This document shows, in pieces, positions 31,320 through 39,652 of a stretch of 64,000 nt of DNA; position 1 is the first letter of the stretch, and every line of letters starts with the position of its first letter. The position numbers and the translations under genes were made by a program. The DNA comes from JALYUA01 sp038239305 (lineage in GTDB: Bacteria; Acidobacteriota; Thermoanaerobaculia; UBA5066; Gp7-AA6). The stretch covers positions 61,067 to 125,066 of the forward strand of contig JBBSEW010000002.1 of NCBI GenBank assembly GCA_038239305.1, read 5' to 3'. The notes under the pieces are model-generated. The model saw only the letters and a list, made by a program, of their open reading frames with translations, did no database searches and was not told where the DNA came from.

Positions 31320-32918
31320 GTGAGCGCCGCCGACGGTTCGGGCTCGGATCCGGTTCCCGGTTCCGATCACGGCGCGGAAAACGGTCCGGAGGGAGCCCGT
31401 CGAGGTTCCGCTCGGCCGAAGCGATCCGCCGGAGTGCTGATGCATCCGACCTCTCTGCCGGGACCCCCGTCGATCGGAGATTTCGGCCCCGCGGCGATTC
31501 GGTTTCTCGACTGGGCCGCCTCGGCGGGATTGTCACTCTGGCAGATTCTCCCGCTGACGCCGACCGGTCCCGGCGACTCGCCCTACAGCGGCACCTCGGC
31601 GTTTGCCGGCAATGCGCTCCTCATCTCGCCCGAGCGGCTCTTCGAGGAGGGCTGGATCGAGGCGGAGGAGCTGCCTGCCGTACCTCCGCTCCCGGAGACG
31701 CGAGCCGATTTCGAGGCGGCGGCCCGCGAGAAGGGGTTGGTTCTCCGTGCCGCGTGGGAGGGATTCCGGGAGCGTGGCGGGCCCTCCGCCCGCGAGGAGC
31801 TCTCGGCATTTCGGGACGCGCCCGCGCATCGGCCCTGGCTTGCCGACTGGACTCTCTTCTCCGCGCTCAAGCGCGCTCGAAACGAAAGAGCCTGGCCCGC
31901 GTGGGAGCCCGCGCTCGCGCGGCGCGACGCGGGGGCGCTCGGCGCCGCGCGGCGGGACCTCGCCGAGGAGATCGCCTTCGAGGAATTCGTCCAGTTCCTC
32001 TTCTTCCGGCAGTGGGGAAGCGTGCGGCGCGAAGCCGCGCTGCGGGGCATCGAGATCCTGGGCGATCTGCCGATCTACGTGGCGCACGACAGTGCCGATG
32101 TCTGGGCACATCCCGAGCTCTTCGCCCTCGACCGGGACGGCCTTCCGGAGCGCGTTGCCGGCGTTCCTCCCGACTACTTCAGCGAGACGGGTCAGCTGTG
32201 GGGTTATCCCGTCTATCGCTGGGACGCCTGCGCGCGCGAAGGATACGCGTGGTGGATCGAGCGCCTCCGGGCGAACCTGCGGCTCGCCGACGGCGTGCGC
32301 ATCGACCATTTTCGCGGCTTCGCAGCCTTCTGGGAGGTCCCCGCCGGCGAGAAGACGGCGATCGCCGGCCGGTGGTCGCCGGGACCGGGCCGCGCTCTCT
32401 TCGACGCCGCGACGCGCGCTCTCGGGCCGTTGCCGATCGTGGCGGAAGATCTCGGCACGATCACCGAGGAGGTAGCGGTCCTCCTCGCGGAGCTCGGCGT
32501 CCCCGGCATGAAGGTCCTGCAGTTCGCTTTTTCGGAAGATGACAGCCCCCACCTGCCGCACCGCCACACTGAAAACGCGCTCGTGTATACGGGGACGCAC
32601 GATAACGACACCTCGAACGGTTGGGCGGCCGGCCTCGCCGTCGGGCTCGGCGGCGAAGAGCGGGATCGGTATCTCGCCTACGTCGGAGGCGAGGGGCTCG
32701 ATCCGGCGGACGACCTCATCCGCCTCGCATTCGAATCGGTGGCGCGCCTCGCGGTCGTGCCGATGCAGGACGTTTTCGGTCTCGGGAGTGCGGCGCGGAT
32801 GAATACGCCCGGCCTGGCCACCGGCAACTGGGCCTGGAGGGCGAGCGCGGAGGACTTCACGGCGAAGCGAGCCGCAGACCTGCGCCGCCGGGGCGCGCTG
32901 ACCGGGCGTCTCCGCTGA
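31320..32918 (+). CDS. malQ: 4-alpha-glucanotransferase (amylomaltase, GH77)
   Basis: About 532 residues. GH77 features: GVLMHPTSLPGPPSIGDFG, SLWQILPLTPTGPGDSPY, nucleophile Asp in GVRIDHFRGFAAFW, acid Glu in IVAEDLGTITEEV and the Asp of YTGTHDNDTSNGW. It disproportionates maltodextrins released by GlgP. A disordered Ser/Gly/Asp-rich segment precedes the domain. I choose GTG 31320, ten bases after the glgP stop; ATG 31275, overlapping glgP, is in the same frame and possible. A perfect hairpin follows the stop. Confidence 0.93.
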   Translation: MSAADGSGSDPVPGSDHGAENGPEGARRGSARPKRSAGVLMHPTSLPGPPSIGDFGPAAIRFLDWAASAGLSLWQILPLTPTGPGDSPYSGTSAFAGNALLISPERLFEEGWIEAEELPAVPPLPETRADFEAAAREKGLVLRAAWEGFRERGGPSAREELSAFRDAPAHRPWLADWTLFSALKRARNERAWPAWEPALARRDAGALGAARRDLAEEIAFEEFVQFLFFRQWGSVRREAALRGIEILGDLPIYVAHDSADVWAHPELFALDRDGLPERVAGVPPDYFSETGQLWGYPVYRWDACAREGYAWWIERLRANLRLADGVRIDHFRGFAAFWEVPAGEKTAIAGRWSPGPGRALFDAATRALGPLPIVAEDLGTITEEVAVLLAELGVPGMKVLQFAFSEDDSPHLPHRHTENALVYTGTHDNDTSNGWAAGLAVGLGGEERDRYLAYVGGEGLDPADDLIRLAFESVARLAVVPMQDVFGLGSAARMNTPGLATGNWAWRASAEDFTAKRAADLRRRGALTGRLR

Positions 32919-32922
32919 CCGC

Positions 32923-32952
32923 GTCCGGATTCGATCAGTCTCCGATCCGGAC
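32923..32952. terminator. Bidirectional hairpin between malQ and efflux adaptor gene
   Basis: GTCCGGAT (32923-32930) pairs perfectly with ATCCGGAC (32945-32952) over a 14-base loop. The loop contains the stop codon of the convergent minus-strand gene. No T-tract follows. Confidence 0.5.
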
Positions 32953-34419
32953 CGTATCTCCCGCCTTCAGCCCCTGCTTCACCTCGACCCACTGAGACGT
33001 CGTCGCACCGGCCACGACCGGGCGGCGGGCAGGCTTGCCGAACGATGGAACGCGCATCACGAACGTCCCCCGTTCGTCGCTTCGTACGGCTTCGATCGGA
33101 AGATAGAGGGCGTCGGATACGCGCCCGCAGCGGATCGAGCAGCGCGCCACCATTCCGGGCCGGAAACGCGGCTCCGTCTGCGTCAGCGGGATGGTCACCG
33201 GGAAGGACCTCGACTCGTTCTTCTCGGCCGCTCCGACGCTTCCGATCGCGCGCAGTGTTCCGGCGAGGGCGAGTCCGGGGAAGGCATCCAGGCGGATCGA
33301 GACCGGCTGCCCGGGGGAGAGCTTGTGGATCTCGGACTCGGGGACGCGCCCGTCGATGACCATGCGCGAGAGATCCGGCAGCGTCACGACGATCGTTCCT
33401 CCCCAGGCCGAGTCGCCGACGCGGAGCTTTCTCCGGCCGCCGTCCTTCTCGTACACCTCGCTGTGGACGACGAGCCCGGGGGCCTTCGCATAGGCCGTGC
33501 ACGCCGCGATCTTCTTCTCGGCCTCTGACGCCTGGCGTTCCGCCTCTTCGAGCCTCGCGGCCGCGACCCGGGCGCCTGCCTCGGACTGTCCGAGGTCCAC
33601 GCGGGAGCGCTGGCGCTCGAGATCGAGCTGGGCCCGCCCTGTGGCGGCCTCTCCAGCCTTGCGCCGGATCAGATCCGGATTCGTCTCGTGCACGAGCGCG
33701 GAAAAGCGGGCTCGCGCGAGGCGGAGATCCGCCGCGGCCTGATCGCGCCGCATCTTCGCGGAGCGATACTCCTCCTGCGAGACGTATCCCTGAGAGACGA
33801 ATTTCTCGAGGCCCGCAAGCCGGGTCTCGGCTTCTTCGAGTGATCGTTCGCGCTGTTCCACGTCGTTGGCCGACTCCTGCGACGTGAGCGGCGCGGTGGT
33901 GTTCACCAGCGCGTCGAGGTCCCGCGCGGACTCCTGCGCGTTTGTCTCCTTCTCCTGAACGCCGGCGAGGGACTTCAGCCGGACACCTTCGAGCGACATG
34001 CGAGCCTGGTCCGCTTCTCCCGAGAGCTCGCGCGTCCGCGCGCGCGCCGTGTCCAGATCCTTCTGAAAGGGACCGGGATCGAACTCGATCAGCTTGTCTC
34101 CGGCGCGCACGAGCGATCCCTCCTCCGCGAGCCACAGGATCTTGAGCTCGACACCGGGAACCGTCGCGCCGTAGGAGTCCGATCGCTCGGAGGCGAGAGT
34201 GCCAACGAGGGACACGGCGGGCTCGAGCGTTCCGCGGCGAACGACGGCCTCTCCCGGATCGCGTCCGGAAAAAATTCGCGCGGCGGCCCAGACGAGGAGA
34301 AGGACGGCGACGGATCCGGCCGCGGCCGCGAGGGGCTGCCGGACGATTCCGCGCCTCGCGGCCCGCGCGGAGCTTCCCAGGATCACCGCCCACTCCCTAG
34401 GCCGGAACGCGGTGCTCAT
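32935..34419 (-). CDS. Membrane fusion protein (HlyD/MacA-type efflux adaptor)
   Basis: 494 residues. One N-terminal membrane helix (PLAAAAGSVAVLLLVWAAARIF) anchors a periplasmic adaptor: a lipoyl half (RRGTLEPAVSLVGTLAS, VPGVELKILWLAEEGSLVRAGDKLIEFD), a long coiled-coil hairpin (about residues 115-290, rich in Glu/Arg/Ala) and a beta-barrel/membrane-proximal part (FRPGMVARCSIRC; LYLPIEAVRSDERGTFVM). It bridges the inner-membrane permease and TolC. The start overlaps the tolC-like stop (ATGA). Its long hairpin fits ABC-type (MacA-like) pumps rather than RND. Confidence 0.9.
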   Translation of the reverse strand: MSTAFRPREWAVILGSSARAARRGIVRQPLAAAAGSVAVLLLVWAAARIFSGRDPGEAVVRRGTLEPAVSLVGTLASERSDSYGATVPGVELKILWLAEEGSLVRAGDKLIEFDPGPFQKDLDTARARTRELSGEADQARMSLEGVRLKSLAGVQEKETNAQESARDLDALVNTTAPLTSQESANDVEQRERSLEEAETRLAGLEKFVSQGYVSQEEYRSAKMRRDQAAADLRLARARFSALVHETNPDLIRRKAGEAATGRAQLDLERQRSRVDLGQSEAGARVAAARLEEAERQASEAEKKIAACTAYAKAPGLVVHSEVYEKDGGRRKLRVGDSAWGGTIVVTLPDLSRMVIDGRVPESEIHKLSPGQPVSIRLDAFPGLALAGTLRAIGSVGAAEKNESRSFPVTIPLTQTEPRFRPGMVARCSIRCGRVSDALYLPIEAVRSDERGTFVMRVPSFGKPARRPVVAGATTSQWVEVKQGLKAGDTVRIGD

Positions 34420-35945
34420 GGCTGTTGAAGAAACGGTCGGACGTCGAGCCGTCCGGCCGCGAACAGGCAGTCGAGCTTCGCCAGGAGGATGGAGAGGCGG
34501 GAGTCGAGCTCGTACAGCCGGGCGGCGTTGTAGAGATTCTCGGCGTCGACCACGTTGAAATTGTCCGACAGACCCTTTTCGAAGCGAAGTTGGGCGACCT
34601 CGGACTGCATCCGGGCGATCTGGCGATTTTCGACGGCGATGTCCCAGTTGCGGCGCACGGTATCGAGCCGGCGGTACGCCCGCCGGACGTCGCGGCCGAG
34701 GTCGTCGACGAGGACCTGGTACGTCCGCTTGCGGGTCTGGAGGGCGATCTCCGCCTCGCGGCGAGCCGCCGAGAGCGCGGCCGTATTCAGGCCGTAGCGG
34801 GACCGGAATCCGAAGACGAACGCGGGATTGCGGATCCTCAAGGCGTCATTGGCGGTCGCCGCGATCGAGCTCGCCTCGTAACCGACGACGCCGTCGAGCG
34901 AGGGGAGCTCGAGGCTCTTCGCGATCCGAACGCCGAACTCCGCGTCGACGACGGCGTCGCGCGCTTCGAGCGCCTCGAACCGGAGGTCGCGGGCTTCGCG
35001 AGCCGCCGCCTCGACGTCCGGCTCGGCGTCGGGAATCGCGTCGGGCGCCTCGATGGCAAATCGCAGGTCCGCCGGGAAGCCGGCCGCGCGCCGCAGCGCA
35101 TCGCGGAAGTCTTCGATCGCGTTCTGAGCGTCGTTCTCCGCCACCGCGGCCGTCGATTCCTCCTGTTCGGCGCGGAGCACGTCGAGCCGCGACACGCTTC
35201 CCGCGGCGAATCGCGCGCGCGAGAACTCGGTCAGCTGATGCGAGCGGTCGCGGTGATCGGCGGCGAGCCGGGTCGCCTCGAGCTGCCGGGCCAGGCCGAG
35301 GTAGGAGGCATATATGTTGAGGATGGTGCGGCGGCGGAGGATCTCGAGCGATCGCTCCTGGCCCTGCGTCGCGCGCCTCGCTTCGCGCAGGGGCTCGCGC
35401 GTCACGGCAGGGTCCGCGCCGCCGAGCAGCGGTTGCGCGAGCGTCACGCGATAGTCCGACGCCCAGGGCGCGCTCGGGAAGTCGATCGGGTCTCGGTTCA
35501 CGCTGGCGTCGAGCTGGAGAAATGTGCCGAACGGGAACTGCTCGGTCGCCGTGATGCCGTAGGTTTCGCCGCGGCCGGCGTCGTTGCGTCCCCGGTCGAG
35601 ATTGAAGAAGGGAATCGCCTGGGGAAGAAAGCTCGAGGCGACCGCCTTCTCGGCCCATCGCGATGAGGAGAGCGCGTCGAGGCCGTTTAAGAGATCCGGG
35701 TTCTGCGCGAGAGCGGCGCGCAGCGCCTGGCCGATGGTGATCAGGGGAAGAGGAGAGAGCACGGGCGCGACAACGGACGGCGGAGCGGGCTCCTGGGCGA
35801 ACGCTCCCGGACGGGTCGCCAGGAACGCGCAGAGAACGATCGAGGCGGCATGTCGGAGACCGCCCCGAACCGCCGTGGCACGGCTGCCCCGGGACGGCGG
35901 ACAGCCGACCGCGGATGACCGATCGCCGACAGACGCTCTCTTCAC
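34416..35945 (-). CDS. TolC-family outer-membrane efflux protein
   Basis: 509 residues. A signal peptide (ASIVLCAFLATRPGAFAQ) begins near residue 33; the real start may differ from GTG 35945 because the DNA upstream is a GTGAAG-type repeat with several possible starts. The mature protein shows the two TolC repeats: LITIGQALRAALAQNPDLLNG, then ILNIYASYLGLARQLEATRL, and KRTYQVLVDDLGRDVRRAYR with NFNVVDAENLYNAARLYEL near the end. It forms the outer-membrane channel of the pump with the adaptor and permease encoded on either side. Confidence 0.9.
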   Translation of the reverse strand: MKRASVGDRSSAVGCPPSRGSRATAVRGGLRHAASIVLCAFLATRPGAFAQEPAPPSVVAPVLSPLPLITIGQALRAALAQNPDLLNGLDALSSSRWAEKAVASSFLPQAIPFFNLDRGRNDAGRGETYGITATEQFPFGTFLQLDASVNRDPIDFPSAPWASDYRVTLAQPLLGGADPAVTREPLREARRATQGQERSLEILRRRTILNIYASYLGLARQLEATRLAADHRDRSHQLTEFSRARFAAGSVSRLDVLRAEQEESTAAVAENDAQNAIEDFRDALRRAAGFPADLRFAIEAPDAIPDAEPDVEAAAREARDLRFEALEARDAVVDAEFGVRIAKSLELPSLDGVVGYEASSIAATANDALRIRNPAFVFGFRSRYGLNTAALSAARREAEIALQTRKRTYQVLVDDLGRDVRRAYRRLDTVRRNWDIAVENRQIARMQSEVAQLRFEKGLSDNFNVVDAENLYNAARLYELDSRLSILLAKLDCLFAAGRLDVRPFLQQP

Positions 35946-35996
35946 CCTCTCACCTTTTCACCTCTTCACCCTTCACCCCTTCACTCTCTTCATCCT
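35941..35996. repeat. Decayed repeat of TTCACCC words
   Basis: The stretch runs through CACCTCTTCACCCTTCACCC with units of 7-10 bp (TCACC(C/T)(C/T)T). On the minus strand it is GGTGAAGAGGTGAAAAGG-like, purine-rich, and supplies several GTG codons and GGTGA Shine-Dalgarno-like words before the tolC gene. Confidence 0.8.
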
Positions 35997-36012
35997 TTCC
36001 GCGATCCCATTC

Positions 36013-37251
36013 TCACCCCTCCCGCAGCGCCGCGGCGGGATCGATCCGGGAGGCGCGCAGGGACGGTCGGATTCCCGTCAGGATCCCCGCGAGGACGCAG
36101 GACACGGCAAGCACGGAGACGGTCAGCACGGACAGGGAGGTGCCGCCGGCGGAGCGATCGACCGTCGCGAGACTCACGAGCCATCCGGCGAACAGTCCCG
36201 CACCTCCGCCGAGCGCGCCGAGCAGGACGCCCTCCGCCCGGAACTGGAGCACGATGTCGCGGCTGCGGGCGCCGACCGCGCGCCGGAGACCGATCTCCTT
36301 CGAGCGCGCGATGACCGAAGCGGAGAGGAGGTTCGAGATGCCGAGGATCGCGGACATCGCGGTCAGGAAGCCGACCACGAACACGATGCGATCGAACGTG
36401 CTCCGGGCCTGGCGGTACTGCCGGAGGGTCTGGATGGGCGACGCCACACGGACGGCTCCTCCCGGTCCGCATCGCTCCGGGTCGAGCCGCGGCGCGAGCT
36501 CAGCCGCGCGCCCGGCCGCGCCCGCCGATCCGAAAGACAAAACCGCGACGTCGAGCGGGTATCGGCTGTCGGGCTCCGCCGCGGGATCCGGCTCCGCCCC
36601 GAGAGGCACGATCACGGCGTGGTTCCAGTCGAACGAAGGAATCTCGCCCGCGGACGCTCCTTCCACCGCGGCGGGCTCCAGCTCCCCGACGACCTCGTAG
36701 CTGCGGCCGCCCACTCCGAGCACGGCCCCGACGGCGGGGGAAAGGCGGGCCGCCCGCGCGACGGAGCTGCCGACGAGGCAATAAGGCGATTTGCGCGCGA
36801 GGTCGAGATCTCCGAGCGGCCGGCCCGACCGTACGCGGGTCGAAAAAAGCGAGGCGGCGGGTCCCGCGACCGCGTACAGGGGAGCCTCGAACGGGGCGCC
36901 GTTGGCCACGACGGTTCTTTTCTCCATGCGAATTCCGACGGCGGTCCGGACGGGGAGGACGGCGCGCAGCCGCTCGACGTCCGCGTACGTCAGGCGCGAT
37001 TCGGCGGGTCTCGCCGACGGCGCGGCGGACGCGCCGACGAGGTAGAGGTTGTCCAATCCCGCGCGCTCGAGCGACCGGATGGTCGCGGCCCGGCCTCGCT
37101 CGACGAGGGTGGTCAGGCACACGACGATCGCCATCGCCAGGGCGAGAGCGACGAGGGCCGCCCGGGTCCGCACGCGATCCGCCGCGAGAGAGTCGAGAGC
37201 GACTTCGAGGGCGCGCCCGAGGTCGTGGGGCCGGGTCGAGGGGCCAGACAT
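36013..37251 (-). CDS. MacB/FtsX-type ABC transporter permease
   Basis: 412 residues from ATG 37251, which has GGAG 5 bases upstream (a longer frame from 37302 lacks this). One N-terminal helix (AALVALALAMAIVVCLTTLV), a large periplasmic MacB_PCD domain, then three C-terminal helices of the FtsX domain (FDRIVFVVGFLTAMSAILGI, GVLLGALGGGAGLFAGWLV, VLTVSVLAVSCVLAGI) and the coupling-type motif ARSKEIGLRRAVGARSRDI. It ends in RASRIDPAAALREG as usual. The gene heads the efflux operon, but no ATP-binding subunit is encoded beside it, so the ATPase must come from elsewhere. Confidence 0.92.
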   Translation of the reverse strand: MSGPSTRPHDLGRALEVALDSLAADRVRTRAALVALALAMAIVVCLTTLVERGRAATIRSLERAGLDNLYLVGASAAPSARPAESRLTYADVERLRAVLPVRTAVGIRMEKRTVVANGAPFEAPLYAVAGPAASLFSTRVRSGRPLGDLDLARKSPYCLVGSSVARAARLSPAVGAVLGVGGRSYEVVGELEPAAVEGASAGEIPSFDWNHAVIVPLGAEPDPAAEPDSRYPLDVAVLSFGSAGAAGRAAELAPRLDPERCGPGGAVRVASPIQTLRQYRQARSTFDRIVFVVGFLTAMSAILGISNLLSASVIARSKEIGLRRAVGARSRDIVLQFRAEGVLLGALGGGAGLFAGWLVSLATVDRSAGGTSLSVLTVSVLAVSCVLAGILTGIRPSLRASRIDPAAALREG

Positions 37252-37294
37252 GGAGCTCCGTTTCGCGCGTTCGTGGTCCGCGTTCGCAGGAGCG

Positions 37295-37324
37295 ATTCTC
37301 ACGCAACGGAAAGCGGTTTGACAA
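37295..37324 (-). promoter_or_regulatory. Sigma-70 type promoter of the efflux operon
   Basis: On the minus strand TTGTCA (37324-37319, one mismatch to TTGACA) is followed after 18 bases by GAGAAT (37300-37295, four of six). Transcription would start near 37288, about 37 bases before the permease ATG. Confidence 0.45.
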
Positions 37325-37370
37325 GCTCGGTCGGGCGGTCCGTCGGTGCGGGCCGTGGCCGCCGACGCGC

Positions 37371-37376
37371 TATATT
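37371..37376 (+). promoter_or_regulatory. -10 hexamer TATATT of the kinase gene
   Basis: TATATT lies 40 bases before ATG 37417, so this transcript would have a short 5' leader. The leader contains a 4-codon frame (GTG 37406) whose TGA overlaps the kinase ATG. Confidence 0.4.
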
Positions 37377-37416
37377 GGGCGGATCACGGATCGCGACAGG
37401 GACGGGTGACGCGCGC

Positions 37417-39453
37417 ATGAGCACGAGTTCGGGCAATTTCGAAGGCAAATACGAGGTCCTCGGGAAGCTCCGCGAGGGCGGGATGGGTGCCATCTACATG
37501 GTGCGCCACCGGCTCCTCGACGAGGTCCGCATCATCAAGGTGATGCGCCCCGAGGTCGCCGAGAGCGCCGACCAGCGCAAGCGATTCCTGCGCGAGGCGC
37601 AGACGGCCACCCGCCTCAAGCACGGCAACATCGTCGGTTTCTACGACTTCTTCGTGGACGACGAAGGCACCGCGTACATGGTCATGGAGTACATCGACGG
37701 AATCAACCTGCGGGACACGATTCGCAACTGCGGCCCGCTGCCGATCCCGCTTGCACTCCACCTCGCCCGCCAGGCGCTCTCCGCGCTGGACTACCTCCAC
37801 CGCAAGGGCATCGTCCACCGGGACATCTCTCCCGACAACATCATGATGCTGCAGGAAGAGGACGGCACCCTGCACGCGAAGCTGATCGACCTCGGCATCG
37901 CGAAGCTCGCGCGGGCCGAGGAGCAGGAGCAGCTGACGGCGGCCGATGAGTTCATCGGAAAGCTGCGCTACTCCTCTCCCGAGCAACTGACGAAGAAGGC
38001 GAGCTCCGACGGCATCGACGGACGGAGCGATCTTTTCTCCTTCGCGGTCGTTCTCTACGAGGCAATGACGGGCGTGTGCCCGTACGCGGGCGGCAGCCTC
38101 CAGGAGATCCTGACCGCGAGGCTTCACAAGCCTCCGATCTCCTTCGACGTGTCCGACCCGATGCGCCGGGTCCCGCAGGGCCTCCGCGACGTGCTCCTGA
38201 AGGCGCTCGAGAAAGCCCCGGCGGATCGCTGGCAGACGGCGACCGAGTTCACGAAGGCTCTCGACGCGCTTCCGCCCGACAGCGTCGCGGCCAGGGATCC
38301 GGAGGAAGTTTCCGAGTACGTCGAGCGCGCGATCGCGGTCGCCCGGAAGGCGGCGCTCGCCCAGAGCTCGGGCAGCACGAGCCTTCAGAAGAACCTCCAG
38401 TCGAAGTTCCGCGTGTCGGAAGTCTCGATCCGGCCGCTCGAGGCGACGGATCTGCACGTCCAGAAGACGCTCATGAAATGGGGCGGCGAAGGGACGCCGA
38501 CGCCGTCGAGTCAATCGGCCCCTTTTCCGGAGGCGAACCAGAAGACCGTCGCGTCCGGTCCGCGGGTTCTCCCGCAGACTCCCCCGCCCGCGCCGTATCC
38601 CGCGCCCCCGCCCTCCCGGTCGCCGGCCGTCGGTTACGCGCTGGTCGCGCTCGGCGCCGCGGTCCTCGTCGTGCTCGGCATCGTCGTCGCGAACATGATG
38701 CGGGAACGAAAGCGGGAGAACTCGGTGCAGGCGGTAGGCGCCACGGCGCCCACGGCCGTAGCCCTCGCCCCGACCGCGCTTCCCGCCACCGCGGCGCCGA
38801 TCGCGTCGTCGGTGTCCCCGACGGTCCCCGTGCCGGAGCCGACCGCGGCGCCGCGGGTCGCCGAAGTGGTTCCTCCGCCGCGTCCAACGGAGAGGGAGAA
38901 GAAATCCGCCGTGCGGGAGGAGCGCGTCGCCGTCAATCGCGAAGGCTCCCGCAGGTCCTCCGGCCAGGAGCAATCCACGGTTCCCGGCAACTCGAACCCG
39001 AATCGTCCGAAGGTCCACTTCTGCGCCGACATCGGCCGCACGCAGTTCACGCAGGGCGCCACGCAGGAGGTTCCGAACGGGTTCGGCAGTACAGCGTTGA
39101 AGCCGGCTCGAGCCGACGCCGGCAGGATCTCTCTGCAGATCAAGATGAGTCCTGAAGAGGTAATTGAGGGTCAGGACTTCACGATCGCCGTTCGTTTTCT
39201 GAATGGCGGAGATGACACCTTCCGCATGCAGAAGGCGGAGGAATCCTCACCGGCTGTTCGCGGGGGGTTCGAGCCTCTTCCGTCACTTCCAATGCCTCAA
39301 TCGATCGACATTGGCGGATCGATCGAGATCTATAGGACCTCGAGATCTCTCGCCGGCGGATCTACTTATCGGAAGGCATTTCGGGTGTTCGAGCAGCGGC
39401 GCGGCGACGTCTGGGAGAACGCGATCACCGTCAAGCCCTGCCTGGAGCAGTAG
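37417..39453 (+). CDS. Hanks-type Ser/Thr protein kinase with TM and C-terminal extracytoplasmic domain
   Basis: 678 residues. Kinase domain (about 10-275): Gly loop REGGMGAIYM, Lys41 in IIKVM, catalytic loop HRDISPDN (134-141) where Ser replaces the usual Lys, DLG instead of DFG (158-160), and SSPEQL in the activation segment. The loop Lys is thus missing, a variant seen in some bacterial kinases; activity is likely but unproven. A Pro-rich linker leads to one TM near residues 405-428, another Pro/Ala/Arg linker and an unknown C-terminal domain of about 130 residues with two Cys (HFCADIG; VKPCLEQ). The last 300 bases look less GC-rich than the rest. Confidence 0.92.
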   Translation: MSTSSGNFEGKYEVLGKLREGGMGAIYMVRHRLLDEVRIIKVMRPEVAESADQRKRFLREAQTATRLKHGNIVGFYDFFVDDEGTAYMVMEYIDGINLRDTIRNCGPLPIPLALHLARQALSALDYLHRKGIVHRDISPDNIMMLQEEDGTLHAKLIDLGIAKLARAEEQEQLTAADEFIGKLRYSSPEQLTKKASSDGIDGRSDLFSFAVVLYEAMTGVCPYAGGSLQEILTARLHKPPISFDVSDPMRRVPQGLRDVLLKALEKAPADRWQTATEFTKALDALPPDSVAARDPEEVSEYVERAIAVARKAALAQSSGSTSLQKNLQSKFRVSEVSIRPLEATDLHVQKTLMKWGGEGTPTPSSQSAPFPEANQKTVASGPRVLPQTPPPAPYPAPPPSRSPAVGYALVALGAAVLVVLGIVVANMMRERKRENSVQAVGATAPTAVALAPTALPATAAPIASSVSPTVPVPEPTAAPRVAEVVPPPRPTEREKKSAVREERVAVNREGSRRSSGQEQSTVPGNSNPNRPKVHFCADIGRTQFTQGATQEVPNGFGSTALKPARADAGRISLQIKMSPEEVIEGQDFTIAVRFLNGGDDTFRMQKAEESSPAVRGGFEPLPSLPMPQSIDIGGSIEIYRTSRSLAGGSTYRKAFRVFEQRRGDVWENAITVKPCLEQ

Positions 39454-39481
39454 CTCCCGCGGACCTCCGCGAAAAGCCCTT

Positions 39482-39501
39482 GACAAGCCTGCCCGCTTGT
39501 C
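39482..39501 (+). terminator. Hairpin after kinase gene
   Basis: GACAAGC (39482-39488) and GCTTGTC (39495-39501) form a perfect 7-bp stem around CTGCCC, 28 bases after the kinase stop. It lacks a U-tract. It could be a terminator or an operator upstream of the arginine operon. Confidence 0.4.
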
Positions 39502-39627
39502 CCAACGTATGGGTTCGATGAGCGCGAACCTGTCTGCCGCCGCCTCCCGCCGCACGAGGCTCGCGTTGCGCCGACCGGACGCCAGGAGGATCTCCTCCAT
39601 GGCAACGGTCCGGGCGCTGTAACCCTG

Positions 39628-39633
39628 TAAAAT
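39628..39633 (+). promoter_or_regulatory. -10 hexamer TAAAAT of the arginine operon
   Basis: TAAAAT (five of six to TATAAT) lies 19 bases before ATG 39653. The mRNA would have a leader of about 13 bases with no Shine-Dalgarno. I see no clear ArgR box. Confidence 0.45.
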
Positions 39634-39652
39634 TCCCAGCGCCCCCAAACCG

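Noticed and set aside
39480..39485. TTGACA before argG as a -35 box
   Set aside because: No -10 at 16-18 bases downstream; it overlaps the hairpin arm.
39482..39501. GACAAGC/GCTTGTC as an ArgR box
   Set aside because: It lacks the AT-rich ARG-box pattern; a hairpin is the simpler reading.
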